Source: DASYAN01 sp963727755
Lineage (GTDB): Bacteria > Chloroflexota > Ktedonobacteria > Ktedonobacterales > Ktedonobacteraceae
NCBI GenBank assembly: GCA_963727755.1
Contig: CAVSHN010000015.1
Location: 1-64,000 of the forward strand
DNA length: 64,000 nt
Reading direction: 5' to 3'
Shown here one piece after another: positions 26,678 through 35,686 of the stretch. How positions within the stretch are numbered: position 1 is the first letter of the stretch; every line of letters begins with the position of its first letter. The notes beneath the pieces are model-generated. The model did not search any database. It had not been told where the DNA came from and was given only the letters and a program-made list of their open reading frames with translations. Position numbers and translations under genes: made by a program.

Positions 26678-27414
26678 AAGACCACTCCAATAGTAAAGGC
26701 AATGGAAGGCAAAGACCAGCCTATGATGAGTTTGGTGGAAACACCTAGCACAGCACTACCCAACATTAGCTGCGGTAGATGAATTTCAACTAGCTCCCCT
26801 AAGGTATTGACTGACTGTGGCACATGGGTTGCTAAATGACGTAGTTCTTCTTCTGATGAGGGACGCGAGTTCGGTATTTTAAAGTCACAATAGTCTTCGA
26901 TAGCAAGGTTGGCAACAATTAGTGCAAACATTTCCACAATATATTTGTGCGCGACGACGAGGATCGTTCGACCACATTGTGACGCAGGTAAGAGCACCTG
27001 CTCATAGTAGCTACGCACACGATCATACATCTTTTTCCATGCCTCGCCGCCAAGAGGATTGCCACGGAACAAGTGAAGCACCTCGTTGTAGCACTGATAC
27101 CCCAGAACTTTCTTCCAGAGGCTCTTGTTGCGTCCTTGGAGAAAGCCAAAATGTCGCTCCTGCAGAGCATCAGAAATATGAAGTGTTGCAGTTGTGTTCC
27201 CACTGATATTAGCGATCTGCTGCGCAGTGAAACGGGCACGTTGTAATGGCGAAACATGTATCTCATCAAAAATCAGGCCTTTACGGGCGATAACATGGCC
27301 AGCCCGCTTTGCTTGCTCAATTCCGAGGTGAGTGAGGGGGGAATCTTGACGCCCCGCAAACTGATTACGTTCGTTCGCTTCAGATTCGCCATGACGGATG
27401 AAATAAATCGGCAT
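26614..27414 (-). CDS. Histidine phosphatase domain with C-terminal membrane helices
   Basis: Starting at ATG 27414, residues 1-180 form a phosphoglycerate-mutase-type histidine phosphatase: IYFIRHGESEANE (catalytic His in RHG), SPLQRARFTAQQ (second Arg), ERHFGFLQGR (acid/base Glu) and ILVVAHKYIVEM (second His). Residues about 205-265 are hydrophobic (MLGSAVLGVSTKLIIGW, IAFTIGVVLCLAVSTFL), unusual for this family, whose members are mostly soluble. The frame then ends after SYTPTRLVLQD and the membrane sequence continues in the next frame. Phosphatase joined to membrane helices suggests action on a membrane-associated phosphate; substrate unknown. Confidence 0.7.
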   Translation of the reverse strand: MPIYFIRHGESEANERNQFAGRQDSPLTHLGIEQAKRAGHVIARKGLIFDEIHVSPLQRARFTAQQIANISGNTTATLHISDALQERHFGFLQGRNKSLWKKVLGYQCYNEVLHLFRGNPLGGEAWKKMYDRVRSYYEQVLLPASQCGRTILVVAHKYIVEMFALIVANLAIEDYCDFKIPNSRPSSEEELRHLATHVPQSVNTLGELVEIHLPQLMLGSAVLGVSTKLIIGWSLPSIAFTIGVVLCLAVSTFLDSYTPTRLVLQD

Positions 27415-27476
27415 TCGATGAATTCTCTTTCTCTGTGGTCTGGACCCCAAATTCAATTTTTCTCAAACTTACAGCA

Positions 27477-27552
27477 GTCGTCAGAAAGATTGATCCCTCT
27501 ATCTTCCTGCCAGTTGCTTTGTTCTGAGGGACTAAAACTTTGGCGAGCCGCT
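27477..27552. repeat. Dispersed repeat R1, copy 2
   Basis: Second copy of the element at 1384-1461, in the same orientation in the window, ending in ACTTTGGCGAGCCGCT. It lies 60 bp upstream of the histidine phosphatase start, in its probable promoter region. Possibly part of a small mobile or regulatory sequence; nothing coding seen. Confidence 0.5.
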
Positions 27553-27792
27553 GTAGAGATGACCTCTAATGTGTTGGCAGAGGCTATTTTCGTCTCGACA
27601 TCGAGACAACTAGTAGAACCGAGTACTCGTTGTATGGCTGAATGAACGTGTTAGTTGGAGTCGTATTAAAGTGGGTAACATGGTCATTCTTATGAAAGCG
27701 TTATAATGAGTAGAGAAACCATCATCGACTAATCCGGACCCACCAATGATCGTAATGTTCACTTGTCCTTTGTGGGCAATTTCCTATCTTTT

Positions 27793-27859
27793 AGATCTCC
27801 TGGTCAAATTCAAGAACATACCATTTGTTTGCCTAGAAAATTTGACCTTCTGGTGATCT
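27793..27859. repeat. Imperfect inverted repeat in a gene-free stretch
   Basis: AGATCTCCTGGTCAAATT and, 28 bases on, AATTTGACCTTCTGGTGATCT form an imperfect inverted repeat (core GGTCAAATT/AATTTGACC). It sits in the 27553-28443 stretch, which otherwise contains no supported gene. It may be an operator pair, a hairpin or an insertion remnant. Confidence 0.3.
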
Positions 27860-28244
27860 CACATCACTGTTGTCAATAGAGAAAATGCTTATGTATGTAC
27901 CCCAATGCCAGTATAGGAGATACTTGGAAATATTCCTAGGGGGAAACAGGGACAATCTCTGCGGCATTCCCCATACCCTAAACAAATCTTGTGCCTATTA
28001 TCCCCAAAAGTAACCTTCTACCGAGCAAATTGTAAAAAATGTGCGTATGGCAACTCAAATAGGATAGCGGCACTATTTGTAGCATTTAGAGGCTTTTCCC
28101 GAACTCCTTCACGGCCCCGAAGACATTTATTTTCCAGAAGCCGTGTCCTGTGACCGTGCCTTCAATTGCCTAGTGCTAGTAGAGCAGTGTTGTCAAGAGC
28201 AGAAATTGACAAAGAAAATTTCCTATGGTATATCAATGACAGTT

Positions 28245-28260
28245 TTGTAAACGTTTGCAA
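28245..28260. promoter_or_regulatory. LacI-family-type operator upstream of xylanase
   Basis: TTGTAAACGTTTGCAA is a near-perfect palindrome centred on CG, with one mismatched pair. This is the classic shape of LacI/GalR (and cre-type) operators that control sugar-polymer genes. It lies about 185 bp before the GH11 xylanase start, so repression relieved by xylan sugars is a reasonable inference. No lacI-type gene is in the window. Confidence 0.5.
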
Positions 28261-28443
28261 GACAAGGTGCTCACCGTCCGGGGCAAATGATGATCAATAA
28301 CCAGGGGGTGAGCGAGGTACAATTGAACATACGCTTCCACCAGGAGCCTGGTCGCAAGTTAGTCGAACTGTTGCAGAAGGAGTTTTCACTGATCGGAAAA
28401 GGATTTCGATCAGCATTGTCGCTTATGATACAAGGAAAAGCTA

Positions 28444-29237
28444 ATGAAGAGCCAAGGACGCATTCATCTTTTGACTGTCCCCAGAGCGGCGCTGGTGCTG
28501 TGCACGCTCACAATTACCGCAACCTCTCTGTTTCTGTACTCCACTTCCCCGTCCCTGGCACGTGCGGCTCCGTCCTGCCGCAACGGCAACGGCAACACCA
28601 TAACCGGGAGCCAAACTGGCACCAATAACGGCTACTACTACTCGTTCTGGACCGAGGGTAGTGGGTCGGTCTCCATAACCTTGGGCCAGTGTGGCAATTA
28701 CAGGACTCAATGGTCCAACGTGGGGGACTTTGTTGATGGTAAAGGCTGGCGGCTACCACTCCGTGACCTACTCGGGCAGCTTCAAGCCGTCCGGTACCGC
28801 ATATCTAGCTCTCTATGGGTGGACGACGAACCCGCTCGTGGAGTACTACATCGTCGACAACTGGAGTGGTTATAACCCCAGTTCCGGGGGGACCTACAAG
28901 GGCACAGTTACCAGCGATGGCAGTACGTACAACATTATCCGAGGACACGCGAACCAACGAGCCCTCCATTGTAGGCACCGCAACCTTCAACCAGTACTGG
29001 GCTGTCCGGAAGTCGCCGAGGACGGGCGGGACCATAACTACCAGAAACTTCTTCAATGCATGGGCCAGTCATGGAATGAAACTCGGCTCGTTCAACTACC
29101 AGATCCTCGCAACAGAGGCGTTCAACGGTGGCAGTGGTAGTTCCAACATAACTGTCTCAGTCTCAGGTAAACCTCATCCAGTCAGTAGACGAAAAAAGAA
29201 AGGCAGAGTAAGCTCTTCTCAAAGCAGAGGTTTTTGA
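28444..29237 (+). pseudogene. GH11 endo-1,4-beta-xylanase, secreted, frameshifted
   Basis: The first frame gives a signal peptide (AALVLCTLTITATSLFLYS, cleavage near SLARAAPS) and the GH11 N-terminus (NNGYYYSFWTEGSGSVSITL, GNYRTQWSNVG). After a break near 28740 the second frame continues VTYSGSFKPSGTAYLALYGW, then NPLVEYYIVDNWSGYNP with the catalytic nucleophile Glu. A second break near 28950 leads to RTNEPSIVGTATFNQYW, RNFFNAWASHGMKLG and ILATEAFNGGSGSSNITVS, carrying the acid/base Glu. All catalytic parts are present. The enzyme would cut internal xylan bonds outside the cell. AAGGAAAAG precedes ATG 28444. Either decayed or hit by two sequencing errors. A basic tail (RRKKKGR) follows. Confidence 0.85.
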
Positions 29238-29307
29238 ACATTAGGAGAGTGAAGCAGGGAAAAGTCTCACAGTATGGGGGAATGAGGACAAATGTCCCCT
29301 ATCTCTT

Positions 29308-30522
29308 TTAGACGGTAATCCGTATGGGGTGAACTGCGACACCCTCTATCCCATTGTCGGTAAAGACGTTTGGGACTACTTTTCTGAGGATATTGTAGCT
29401 TCCGTTAACATCTGCATTGATCTTACGCCCAGTGCTTGATTTGTACATCCCTCTTTTTATGCGCTTTCCGCTAAAGACTGGCTCGCTTTCTTCTTTCCCG
29501 TAGGTTGGAATATCATCCAAATCGAGAAAACTAGCCTTGCTCGTATAGCTCTCCTCGGAAACAATCACCTGTATTCCTACGAGTTGAGCCTTGTAGTTGA
29601 GCATGCTAATAAAGCGGGCGTGTGGCATTTGCACAAATTCCTGAGCATTCTTTCGGTTCATGTTGGGATCTTGCTTCCAGCATGGATTTTTGCCAATGAC
29701 CAGCGTACCAATCCCTTCCGCAATGAGCAAATCAATGATACGACGAGACATCGTATGCAGATAGTTATCTATGCGTCTAGTGCGTTTGTTGGTAATGCGA
29801 TCAAGCCTATGTGAGTTGTATTGTTTTTTCATCTTCTTCTGAAAATGCTCTCTTTGCTTGTTATAGAATTGGTTCACATGCTTCATTGGACGCCCGTTAA
29901 CAAGCCTAGGAATAAATCCTACTTTGTTTGATGTTAGCGCAACTAAGTTATTGACTCCAATATCTATCGATGCAACAAGAGATTTATCAACTGGCTTCTG
30001 CTCTATCTCTCGATCATAAACAACTTCCACCACATAATAGCCATTATGCGGCACTATACGTGCTTGTGCGATATCTGCCTGTTTTGTTTCTACTTTAATC
30101 CCAAGCTTAGAAGGTTGAACAAATCCTTTCCTAAGTTCTTTCTTGCTAATTGCTTGGATATCGTAGATGAGAATATTCCGTCCTTGCTGCTTGTCTTTGT
30201 ATTTGGGAAGCTTAGGATGGCCCACGAACTTAGCGGGATCTTCGTTGTACGCTTTTACCGCTGCAAAGTACGATTTCCAGTTCTTGTGGAGTTGATCAAG
30301 AACCAGATTAGACACTTTTGCAGGGAGAGCTTTATATGCTGACGTATGCTTGATAAGGTGGAAAACCTTCACATTGTCCAGATAGACATGCTCGCCGATA
30401 AAAGCTTGACGCACAATATAGTTGGCAGCGTTATAAAGGTTCTTAGAAGCAAAAGCGGCGTTATCAATCTTCTGCCAACGCGCATCGTCGCGCTTGATGA
30501 CATGCTGCTCAACTAATTGCAT
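29308..30522 (-). CDS. tnpB: IS607-type TnpB with atypical active site
   Basis: A 404-residue TnpB/OrfB protein. The RuvC-I aspartate is in ASIDIGVNNLVAL and the last one in NADVNGSYNI. At the RuvC-II position, where TnpB normally has glutamate, the text is LVIGKNPCWKQD, with glycine. The usual four-cysteine zinc ribbon is also absent: the region reads SYTSKASFLDLDDIPTYG .. KRIKRGMY. The same features recur in the 47.7-kb TnpB, so they define a subfamily, not a mutation. Rearranged RuvC glutamates have been reported for some TnpB groups. The gene overlaps the upstream recombinase gene by 10 bp, implying coupled translation. Intact. Confidence 0.85.
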   Translation of the reverse strand: MQLVEQHVIKRDDARWQKIDNAAFASKNLYNAANYIVRQAFIGEHVYLDNVKVFHLIKHTSAYKALPAKVSNLVLDQLHKNWKSYFAAVKAYNEDPAKFVGHPKLPKYKDKQQGRNILIYDIQAISKKELRKGFVQPSKLGIKVETKQADIAQARIVPHNGYYVVEVVYDREIEQKPVDKSLVASIDIGVNNLVALTSNKVGFIPRLVNGRPMKHVNQFYNKQREHFQKKMKKQYNSHRLDRITNKRTRRIDNYLHTMSRRIIDLLIAEGIGTLVIGKNPCWKQDPNMNRKNAQEFVQMPHARFISMLNYKAQLVGIQVIVSEESYTSKASFLDLDDIPTYGKEESEPVFSGKRIKRGMYKSSTGRKINADVNGSYNILRKVVPNVFTDNGIEGVAVHPIRITV

Positions 30523-31103
30523 GGTTCTTCGTCTCCTTCCTTTGATTTTAGATCTTCGACTATCTTCGCTGTTTTGCGTTTAGCTCTTCTCTGCCCATAC
30601 AGCCTTGCACAAAAACGGTAGATTACAGACGAGAGATCAGCAAGTAAATCCTCTTTATCATGCTCTGCTACATTTACTACTTCGATAATGCGCCCTTGAG
30701 CTTCGAAAAGCGTCTCGATGTAGTTGAAGCCGAAGCGCGTAAGACGATCCTTATGCTCTACCACCATGCGGGTGATGCTTGTATCCTTGAGCAATGTCAC
30801 TAGTTTGGGACGGCTATCATTAAGCCCTGATGCTATCTCTTTTACTACCTTAGCTACTTGGTATCCTCTTGCTTCACAATACTGAGAAAGACGTTCTGCC
30901 TGTCTTTCGAGATTGGCTTTGTGCTCAGCAGAGGAAACCCTCGCATAGATAGCAACGTTCTCGGGTTTTTGTGCTGGCTCATCCATTGTGACAATGATTG
31001 TGCCTGATGCTGCCTGATACCCCTTGATAGCACCAGCCTTCCACCAGCGTAAAGCTGTCTTGTAACTGATCCCTTGTTGTTTGGCATATTGGCTTAACTT
31101 CAT
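30513..31103 (-). CDS. tnpA: IS607-family serine recombinase TnpA
   Basis: A 196-residue IS607 transposase: an N-terminal MerR-like helix-turn-helix (MKLSQYAKQQGISYKTALRW) followed by a serine-recombinase domain, IYARVSSAEHKANLERQ with the nucleophile serine, and VVEHKDRLTRFGF with the conserved Asp-Arg..Arg catalytic motif. The C-terminal FCARLYGQRRAKRK helix is typical. Start 31103 is preferred because an upstream alternative (31121) lies inside the promoter. It would catalyse excision and insertion with little target specificity. The element lies directly downstream of nuoN. Confidence 0.9.
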   Translation of the reverse strand: MKLSQYAKQQGISYKTALRWWKAGAIKGYQAASGTIIVTMDEPAQKPENVAIYARVSSAEHKANLERQAERLSQYCEARGYQVAKVVKEIASGLNDSRPKLVTLLKDTSITRMVVEHKDRLTRFGFNYIETLFEAQGRIIEVVNVAEHDKEDLLADLSSVIYRFCARLYGQRRAKRKTAKIVEDLKSKEGDEEPCN

Positions 31104-31109
31104 GGATAG

Positions 31110-31138
31110 AGTGTAGTTCATTTGGGATCATTTGTCAA
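31110..31138 (-). promoter_or_regulatory. Promoter of IS607-type element 1, apparently leaderless
   Basis: On the minus strand TTGACA (31133-31138) is followed after 17 bases by TACACT (31110-31115), only 6 bases before the ATG at 31103. Transcription should begin close to or at the start codon, giving a leaderless message. The second element has the same layout (47129-47157). Confidence 0.55.
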
Positions 31139-31197
31139 CATTTGGGAGTACTTCTTGGCAACGTTCTCAACACTTATAGTTCCTTTCCCCAGCATCA

Positions 31198-32914
31198 CTA
31201 GCGCTGCAATAACATCTGGGCCGCTTGCAGCAGGTTAGGCAGCCAAAAAGGTAAAACAACACCCAATACCAGTGTGCCGAGTGTAGTTAAGCCAAGTGCA
31301 AGCCATGTAAACCATCTGTGTTCTTGGGTGGGGAGAGCAGGCGCGACGAATTGGGTTCCTACCTGTTCAGGCGACAAATCGCTCGTATTGGCTAATTTGG
31401 CAGTTGGTGTCTTGACTGCTACTGCTGTTGCCATACCTGTCGCAGCAAGGTTGCCTGTTATTACACGTTCGGCGCTATTTTCCCCTGCATCTACTAATCC
31501 TCGGCTCGGTGTGGCAGGAACAACTGGCGAAGTTGGGATGCTTGGCATAACTACGCTTTCTTCCTGCTGCATAAACATAGTGGCGATCGGACGGAGGTAG
31601 TAGTAAATACCAAGAATACTGGCCAAGACGCCGATGATGAGCAATTCAGGATGACCATTGCTAAGGGCTATGTAGAACATATAATATTTGGCTGCAAAAC
31701 CTGCCATGGGCGGAAATCCTGCTAGTGAGATCAGGAAGAAGGCTAATAGGCCAGCTATCCATGGACAGCGATACCACAGTCCACGCAAATCGTTGGCATC
31801 ATACCCGCTGTTGTCGATACGCTCCAAGACCGAGATCACTCCGAAAGCCCCGAGATTCATAAACAGGTAGCAGGATAGATAGAAAAGGATTGCCGATGCG
31901 CCAGCCTGACCACCTACTACAACCCCTATTAATAGGTAACCACCGTGTGCAATGCTAGAATAGGCCAGCATACGCTTGACATTGCTCTGCGTCAGCGCCA
32001 TTAAGTTACCAAGCACGATCGTTAGCACTGCCAACGCCCAGACCACAGGCATCCAATCATTTTGTACTGGCAAAAGGACAAAGCCGAAGACGCGAACAAA
32101 GGCCAGTAGCGCTGCAACCTTTGTACCAACCGACATAAAGGCCGTAACTGGAGATGGAGCACCCTGGTAGACATCAGGCGTCCAGGTCTGGAAAGGAATG
32201 GCTGAGACTTTAAAGGCAAATCCTACCGTCAGCAAGCCCATGCCCACTAAGAGGAGTATGGGGGCCTGATGCAGAGGTTTGACGAAATTTGCGATGGTTG
32301 TTAATGCTGTGCTCCCAGTTGCCGCATATGTCAGAGCGATGCCATAGAGCAAAGGCAGATGCAAAAGAACTGAGCAAGAAATATTTGATACCAGCTTCCT
32401 GGGAAGCTTTGCGCTGCTCCACGAAACCACACAGAATGTATAGGGCCAGCGAAAACATCTCCAGACCGATAAAAATAGTCATAAAGCTGGTTGCAGCAGC
32501 CATGAGCATCATGCCAATCATAGCCATCAGCAACAGAGCGTAATATTCGCCCTGGTTTACCAAATGAAGGCGCTTGAGATAAGATGGAGAGAATAGCACG
32601 CCTAACCCACCTGCACTGAGTATGATCAAATAGGCATAGAGTGTGCCAGCATCAGCTCCAACCATAGAATTGAATACCTGCTGCGGATGATCAATTCGAA
32701 AAAGACCAATAGTTATAGCAATGGTACTAATAATGCCTATAAAACTCAAAATAGGTAGTACAGTGAAATTAGTAGAACCAGTGTGCTTCGACTTTTCTCC
32801 TGCATTTGGCAGCGTTAGGTCAACAAGCAAGACCAGCAGGGATATAATGGCAAGCACTACCAATGGTGCGATTCCCAGCCAGTCAGCAGGTGTGACTTTA
32901 TAGGTAAATGTCAT
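31198..32914 (-). pseudogene. nuoN: NADH-quinone oxidoreductase subunit N, one frameshift
   Basis: NuoN is an antiporter-like membrane subunit of complex I. The N-terminal frame (32914 down) runs to FLLSSFASAF; the C-terminal frame continues LLYGIALTYAATGS from about 32350, so one base is gained or lost near 32350-32365. Conserved segments are present: FIGLEMFSLALYIL (helix 5 glutamate), FKVSAIPFQTWTPDVYQGAP (helix 7-8 region) and AYSSIAHGGYLLIG. A linker of about 70 residues rich in Thr/Ala/Val near the end is longer than usual. It is the last gene of the cluster. The break may be a sequencing error, since the rest is well conserved. Confidence 0.85.
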
Positions 32915-33020
32915 TGGATATGCGGCTTCTCACTCCTTCTCATTTTACATGAGAAAGGGAAAAGTCGGTCTCCTTTCTTCTTACGAGAATGGCGGATGGT
33001 ATTCATAGCTCTATGGCAGA

Positions 33021-34097
33021 TTACTCATCTGGCAAGTCAAGCACTAGTAGAGCTGATTTTTCATCATCTGCCCTGAGCAATTGGCGATAAAGTCGCTTGA
33101 GAGCTTCATAGTCCTGAATGGGCATGATCACTGGTTGTGCTTTAGCTGCAAGAGCAGGTGAAAAACGGATGCTCAGGGTGCTCAAAATTACGTCTTTCAT
33201 GTTCTCGACCTTGCCCTCAGCCTTGCCCTCAGCCTTGCCCTCAGCCTTGCCCATTAGTTCTCTCTGAGCCAGCAGGTTCTGGATCACCGGGTCGTCCTGA
33301 ATGATTTCTTCGTAGCCGTATAGCATTTTGATTTCCTCCCGAATGGTTTCCTTGTCTTGATCGGACATGGTGTCGGTTCTACGCAACATGTGAGAGAACC
33401 ACATGAAACGGTATGCCAGCTTGGGCCGATCATAGTGATGGGCCATCTCTCTGAGTGCTTGTGTCAAGAGTTGTACACTTGGCACCTTCATCGCTGGCAA
33501 AAAGGTATAGAGCGGTAATAAATGTTTAGCAACAATCGGTTGTGGGTCCATTTCCCACAGACAGATGACGCGGAACTTGACCGCGAGAATTTCTTCTCCA
33601 TCTTCATCGCATCGCATGATGTGGGGAGATCTCACCACACTACACCGAAACAGATAGATGATCACACAGATGATGAGACATCTATAACGTTCGTAAAGTG
33701 CTGCAAGGTATAACAGCAACCGATAGATAAGATCGGGATCATGACCTGCTTGGAATTCAAAATCATAAACGGCATTTTGGCGTTTAGTGATCCCATAAGG
33801 CCCTTTGTAGATCACATCGGCTTTGAGTTTGCTGCGATCGAGTTCCACGTTCTCGGCACTCAAGACCTCTGCTCCTTCTACCAGTTCGGGAACGATCTGT
33901 GCACCGTCCTCACCAAAGAGCGCTTTGACAAAGTTGTCAAATGGATGCGCATCTTTTTGGGCACACTCTCGTTGCGTGCCTTCTTCTCCATCCGCTTCTG
34001 GACCTTTTGAGCTTCCAGTTGCTCTTCTGACGGGAAGTCCAATTTCTACCTCTTTTTCAAGAAGAGGAGAGATCTCAACACTTTCAACCTCCCCCAT
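33021..34097 (-). CDS. Rpn/PD-(D/E)XK nuclease-family protein
   Basis: A 358-residue protein of the Rpn (YhgA-like) group, often annotated as a PD-(D/E)XK transposase. The core shows AHPFDNFVKALFGE, LKADVIYKG (Asp), AVYDFEFQAGHDPDLIYR (Glu-x-Gln motif) and LLYLAALYERYR. The C-terminal half has LYGYEEIIQDDPVIQNLLAQ and a GKAEGKAEGKAEGK stretch from a 12-bp DNA repeat. Known Rpn proteins are DNases that promote recA-independent recombination. It sits between nuoM and nuoN, 54 bp from the first and about 107 bp from the second, so it was inserted into the complex I cluster. The first 40 residues are polar and may not be translated. Confidence 0.7.
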   Translation of the reverse strand: MGEVESVEISPLLEKEVEIGLPVRRATGSSKGPEADGEEGTQRECAQKDAHPFDNFVKALFGEDGAQIVPELVEGAEVLSAENVELDRSKLKADVIYKGPYGITKRQNAVYDFEFQAGHDPDLIYRLLLYLAALYERYRCLIICVIIYLFRCSVVRSPHIMRCDEDGEEILAVKFRVICLWEMDPQPIVAKHLLPLYTFLPAMKVPSVQLLTQALREMAHHYDRPKLAYRFMWFSHMLRRTDTMSDQDKETIREEIKMLYGYEEIIQDDPVIQNLLAQRELMGKAEGKAEGKAEGKVENMKDVILSTLSIRFSPALAAKAQPVIMPIQDYEALKRLYRQLLRADDEKSALLVLDLPDE

Positions 34098-34150
34098 GAA
34101 CCTATTATATCATATTTCTTCTACTTCCACTTCACACAATCTATCACAAT

Positions 34151-35681
34151 TCACGGGATGAACGTGCTACCCAGCGTATGCATAACAGTGGGTACACTCT
34201 GCTGTAACACCCAGACTAATGGTCCAGGCTGGATACCAATACAAAAGATTAAGAGCAGCAACGGCGCAAGAAGCCAGAACTCGCCAAAGCGGAGATCCAT
34301 CAATGTGCCTTTGCGCAGGACTACACCAACTGGCCCTTCTTTCCGCATCGATCCCTGCATACTATCCTGGAAGAAGCGCAACATGTACCACGCAGCAGGT
34401 ACCACTACTGCCGTCGCCAGAATACTAAAGACAGGAGTGACGCGGAAAACTCCGATCAATGTTAAAAACTCGCCCGCAAAGCTATTCAAACCTGGCAATC
34501 CCAGCGATGAGAGGGCCGCAATTGCCATCAGCGTTGCTAGCACGGGAACCCGAGCAGCTAGACCACCAAAGTTGCCCAGACTACGCGTCCCAGTGCGCTC
34601 CTCCAGAAAGCCAACTAGCAAGAAGAGGACCGCAATCGTAATACCATGGTTGACCATTTGCAGCACCAAACCCTCAACGCTCTGGGTCGAGAAGGCAAAC
34701 AGGCCCAACATGATCACGCCCAAATGGCTGATACTGGAGTAACCGAGTAGCCGCTTCAGATCCGTTTGCACCAAAGCCAGCACGGCACAATAGAGAATAC
34801 CAACGATTGCTAGAATGCTGAAGAGCGGGGCAAGCATTTGCGCTGCATACGGGAAAAGGGGAATACACAGGCGTAGAAAGCCATAGGCCCCCACCTTGGA
34901 CATCGCACCTGCCAACATCACCGTAACTGGCGCAGGTGCCTCACTATAGGCATCAGGCAGCCAGCTATGGAATGGCACAAAGGGCACTTTTACAGCGAAA
35001 GCCGCTGCAAATCCTAGAAAGAGCCAGATCTGCATATTATTCGGAATGGCACAACTTGAACTGGTGTTCGAGCAGGGTATTGAGATCAAGAGTATAACCA
35101 CAACCAGTAGCTTGATGGAAATAGCCGATCGCAATGATACTGGCCAACATCAAAAAACTACCGACGGCAGTGTAAAGCACAAACTTAAAAGCTGCATAGA
35201 TGCGACGCTCACCCCCCCAGATTCCCAGCAGGAAATACGCGGGAATCAACATCACTTCCCAGAAGGTGTAGAATAAGAGGAGGTTAGTGGATAGGAAGAC
35301 ACCTAGAATGCCACTTTCTAGCAAGAGCATGAAAGCCATATAATTCTTGGCTTTTTTCTCAATACGAAATGAGGCAGCGATACACACCACGGTCAATAGA
35401 GCAGTCAATACCACTAGTAGCAGGCTGATACCATCCACACTGAGACTATAGTTAATGCCAAGACTCGGAATCCATGGCACGCTTTCTTGTAAAGGCGAGT
35501 TATCGAGAACACTAGCAGCCAATTTTAGGTCGATGAGCGCAGCGACGAAAACCAGAACTAGTTCAACCGCAGCAATGCCCAACGCCGTCCAGCGGATCGC
35601 ATTAAGCCGATCCTTTGGGAAGAATAGCAGCGCAATCCCTCCCACTACCGGAAAGAAGATCGTAAGCGATAATAAAAACAT
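34151..35681 (-). pseudogene. nuoM: NADH-quinone oxidoreductase subunit M, one frameshift
   Basis: NuoM, antiporter-like subunit of complex I. The first frame starts at ATG 35681 and covers MLLLESGILGVFLSTNLLLF, YTFWEVMLIPAYFLLGIWGG (conserved helix-5 Glu) and ends near LLEHQFKL. After a one-base break near 35040-35060 it continues MQIWLFLGFAAAFAVKVPF, PFHSWLPDAYSEAPAPVTV, LGYSSISHLGVIMLGLF and MVNHGITIAVLFLLVGFLEE, as in normal NuoM. Length is normal. It lies 5 bp after nuoL. Confidence 0.88.
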
Positions 35682-35686
35682 GATCC

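Noticed and set aside
28287..28628. Frame starting at 28287 upstream of the xylanase
   Set aside because: It overlaps the xylanase signal peptide in another frame, its second half is only the xylanase shadow, and no family is recognised.
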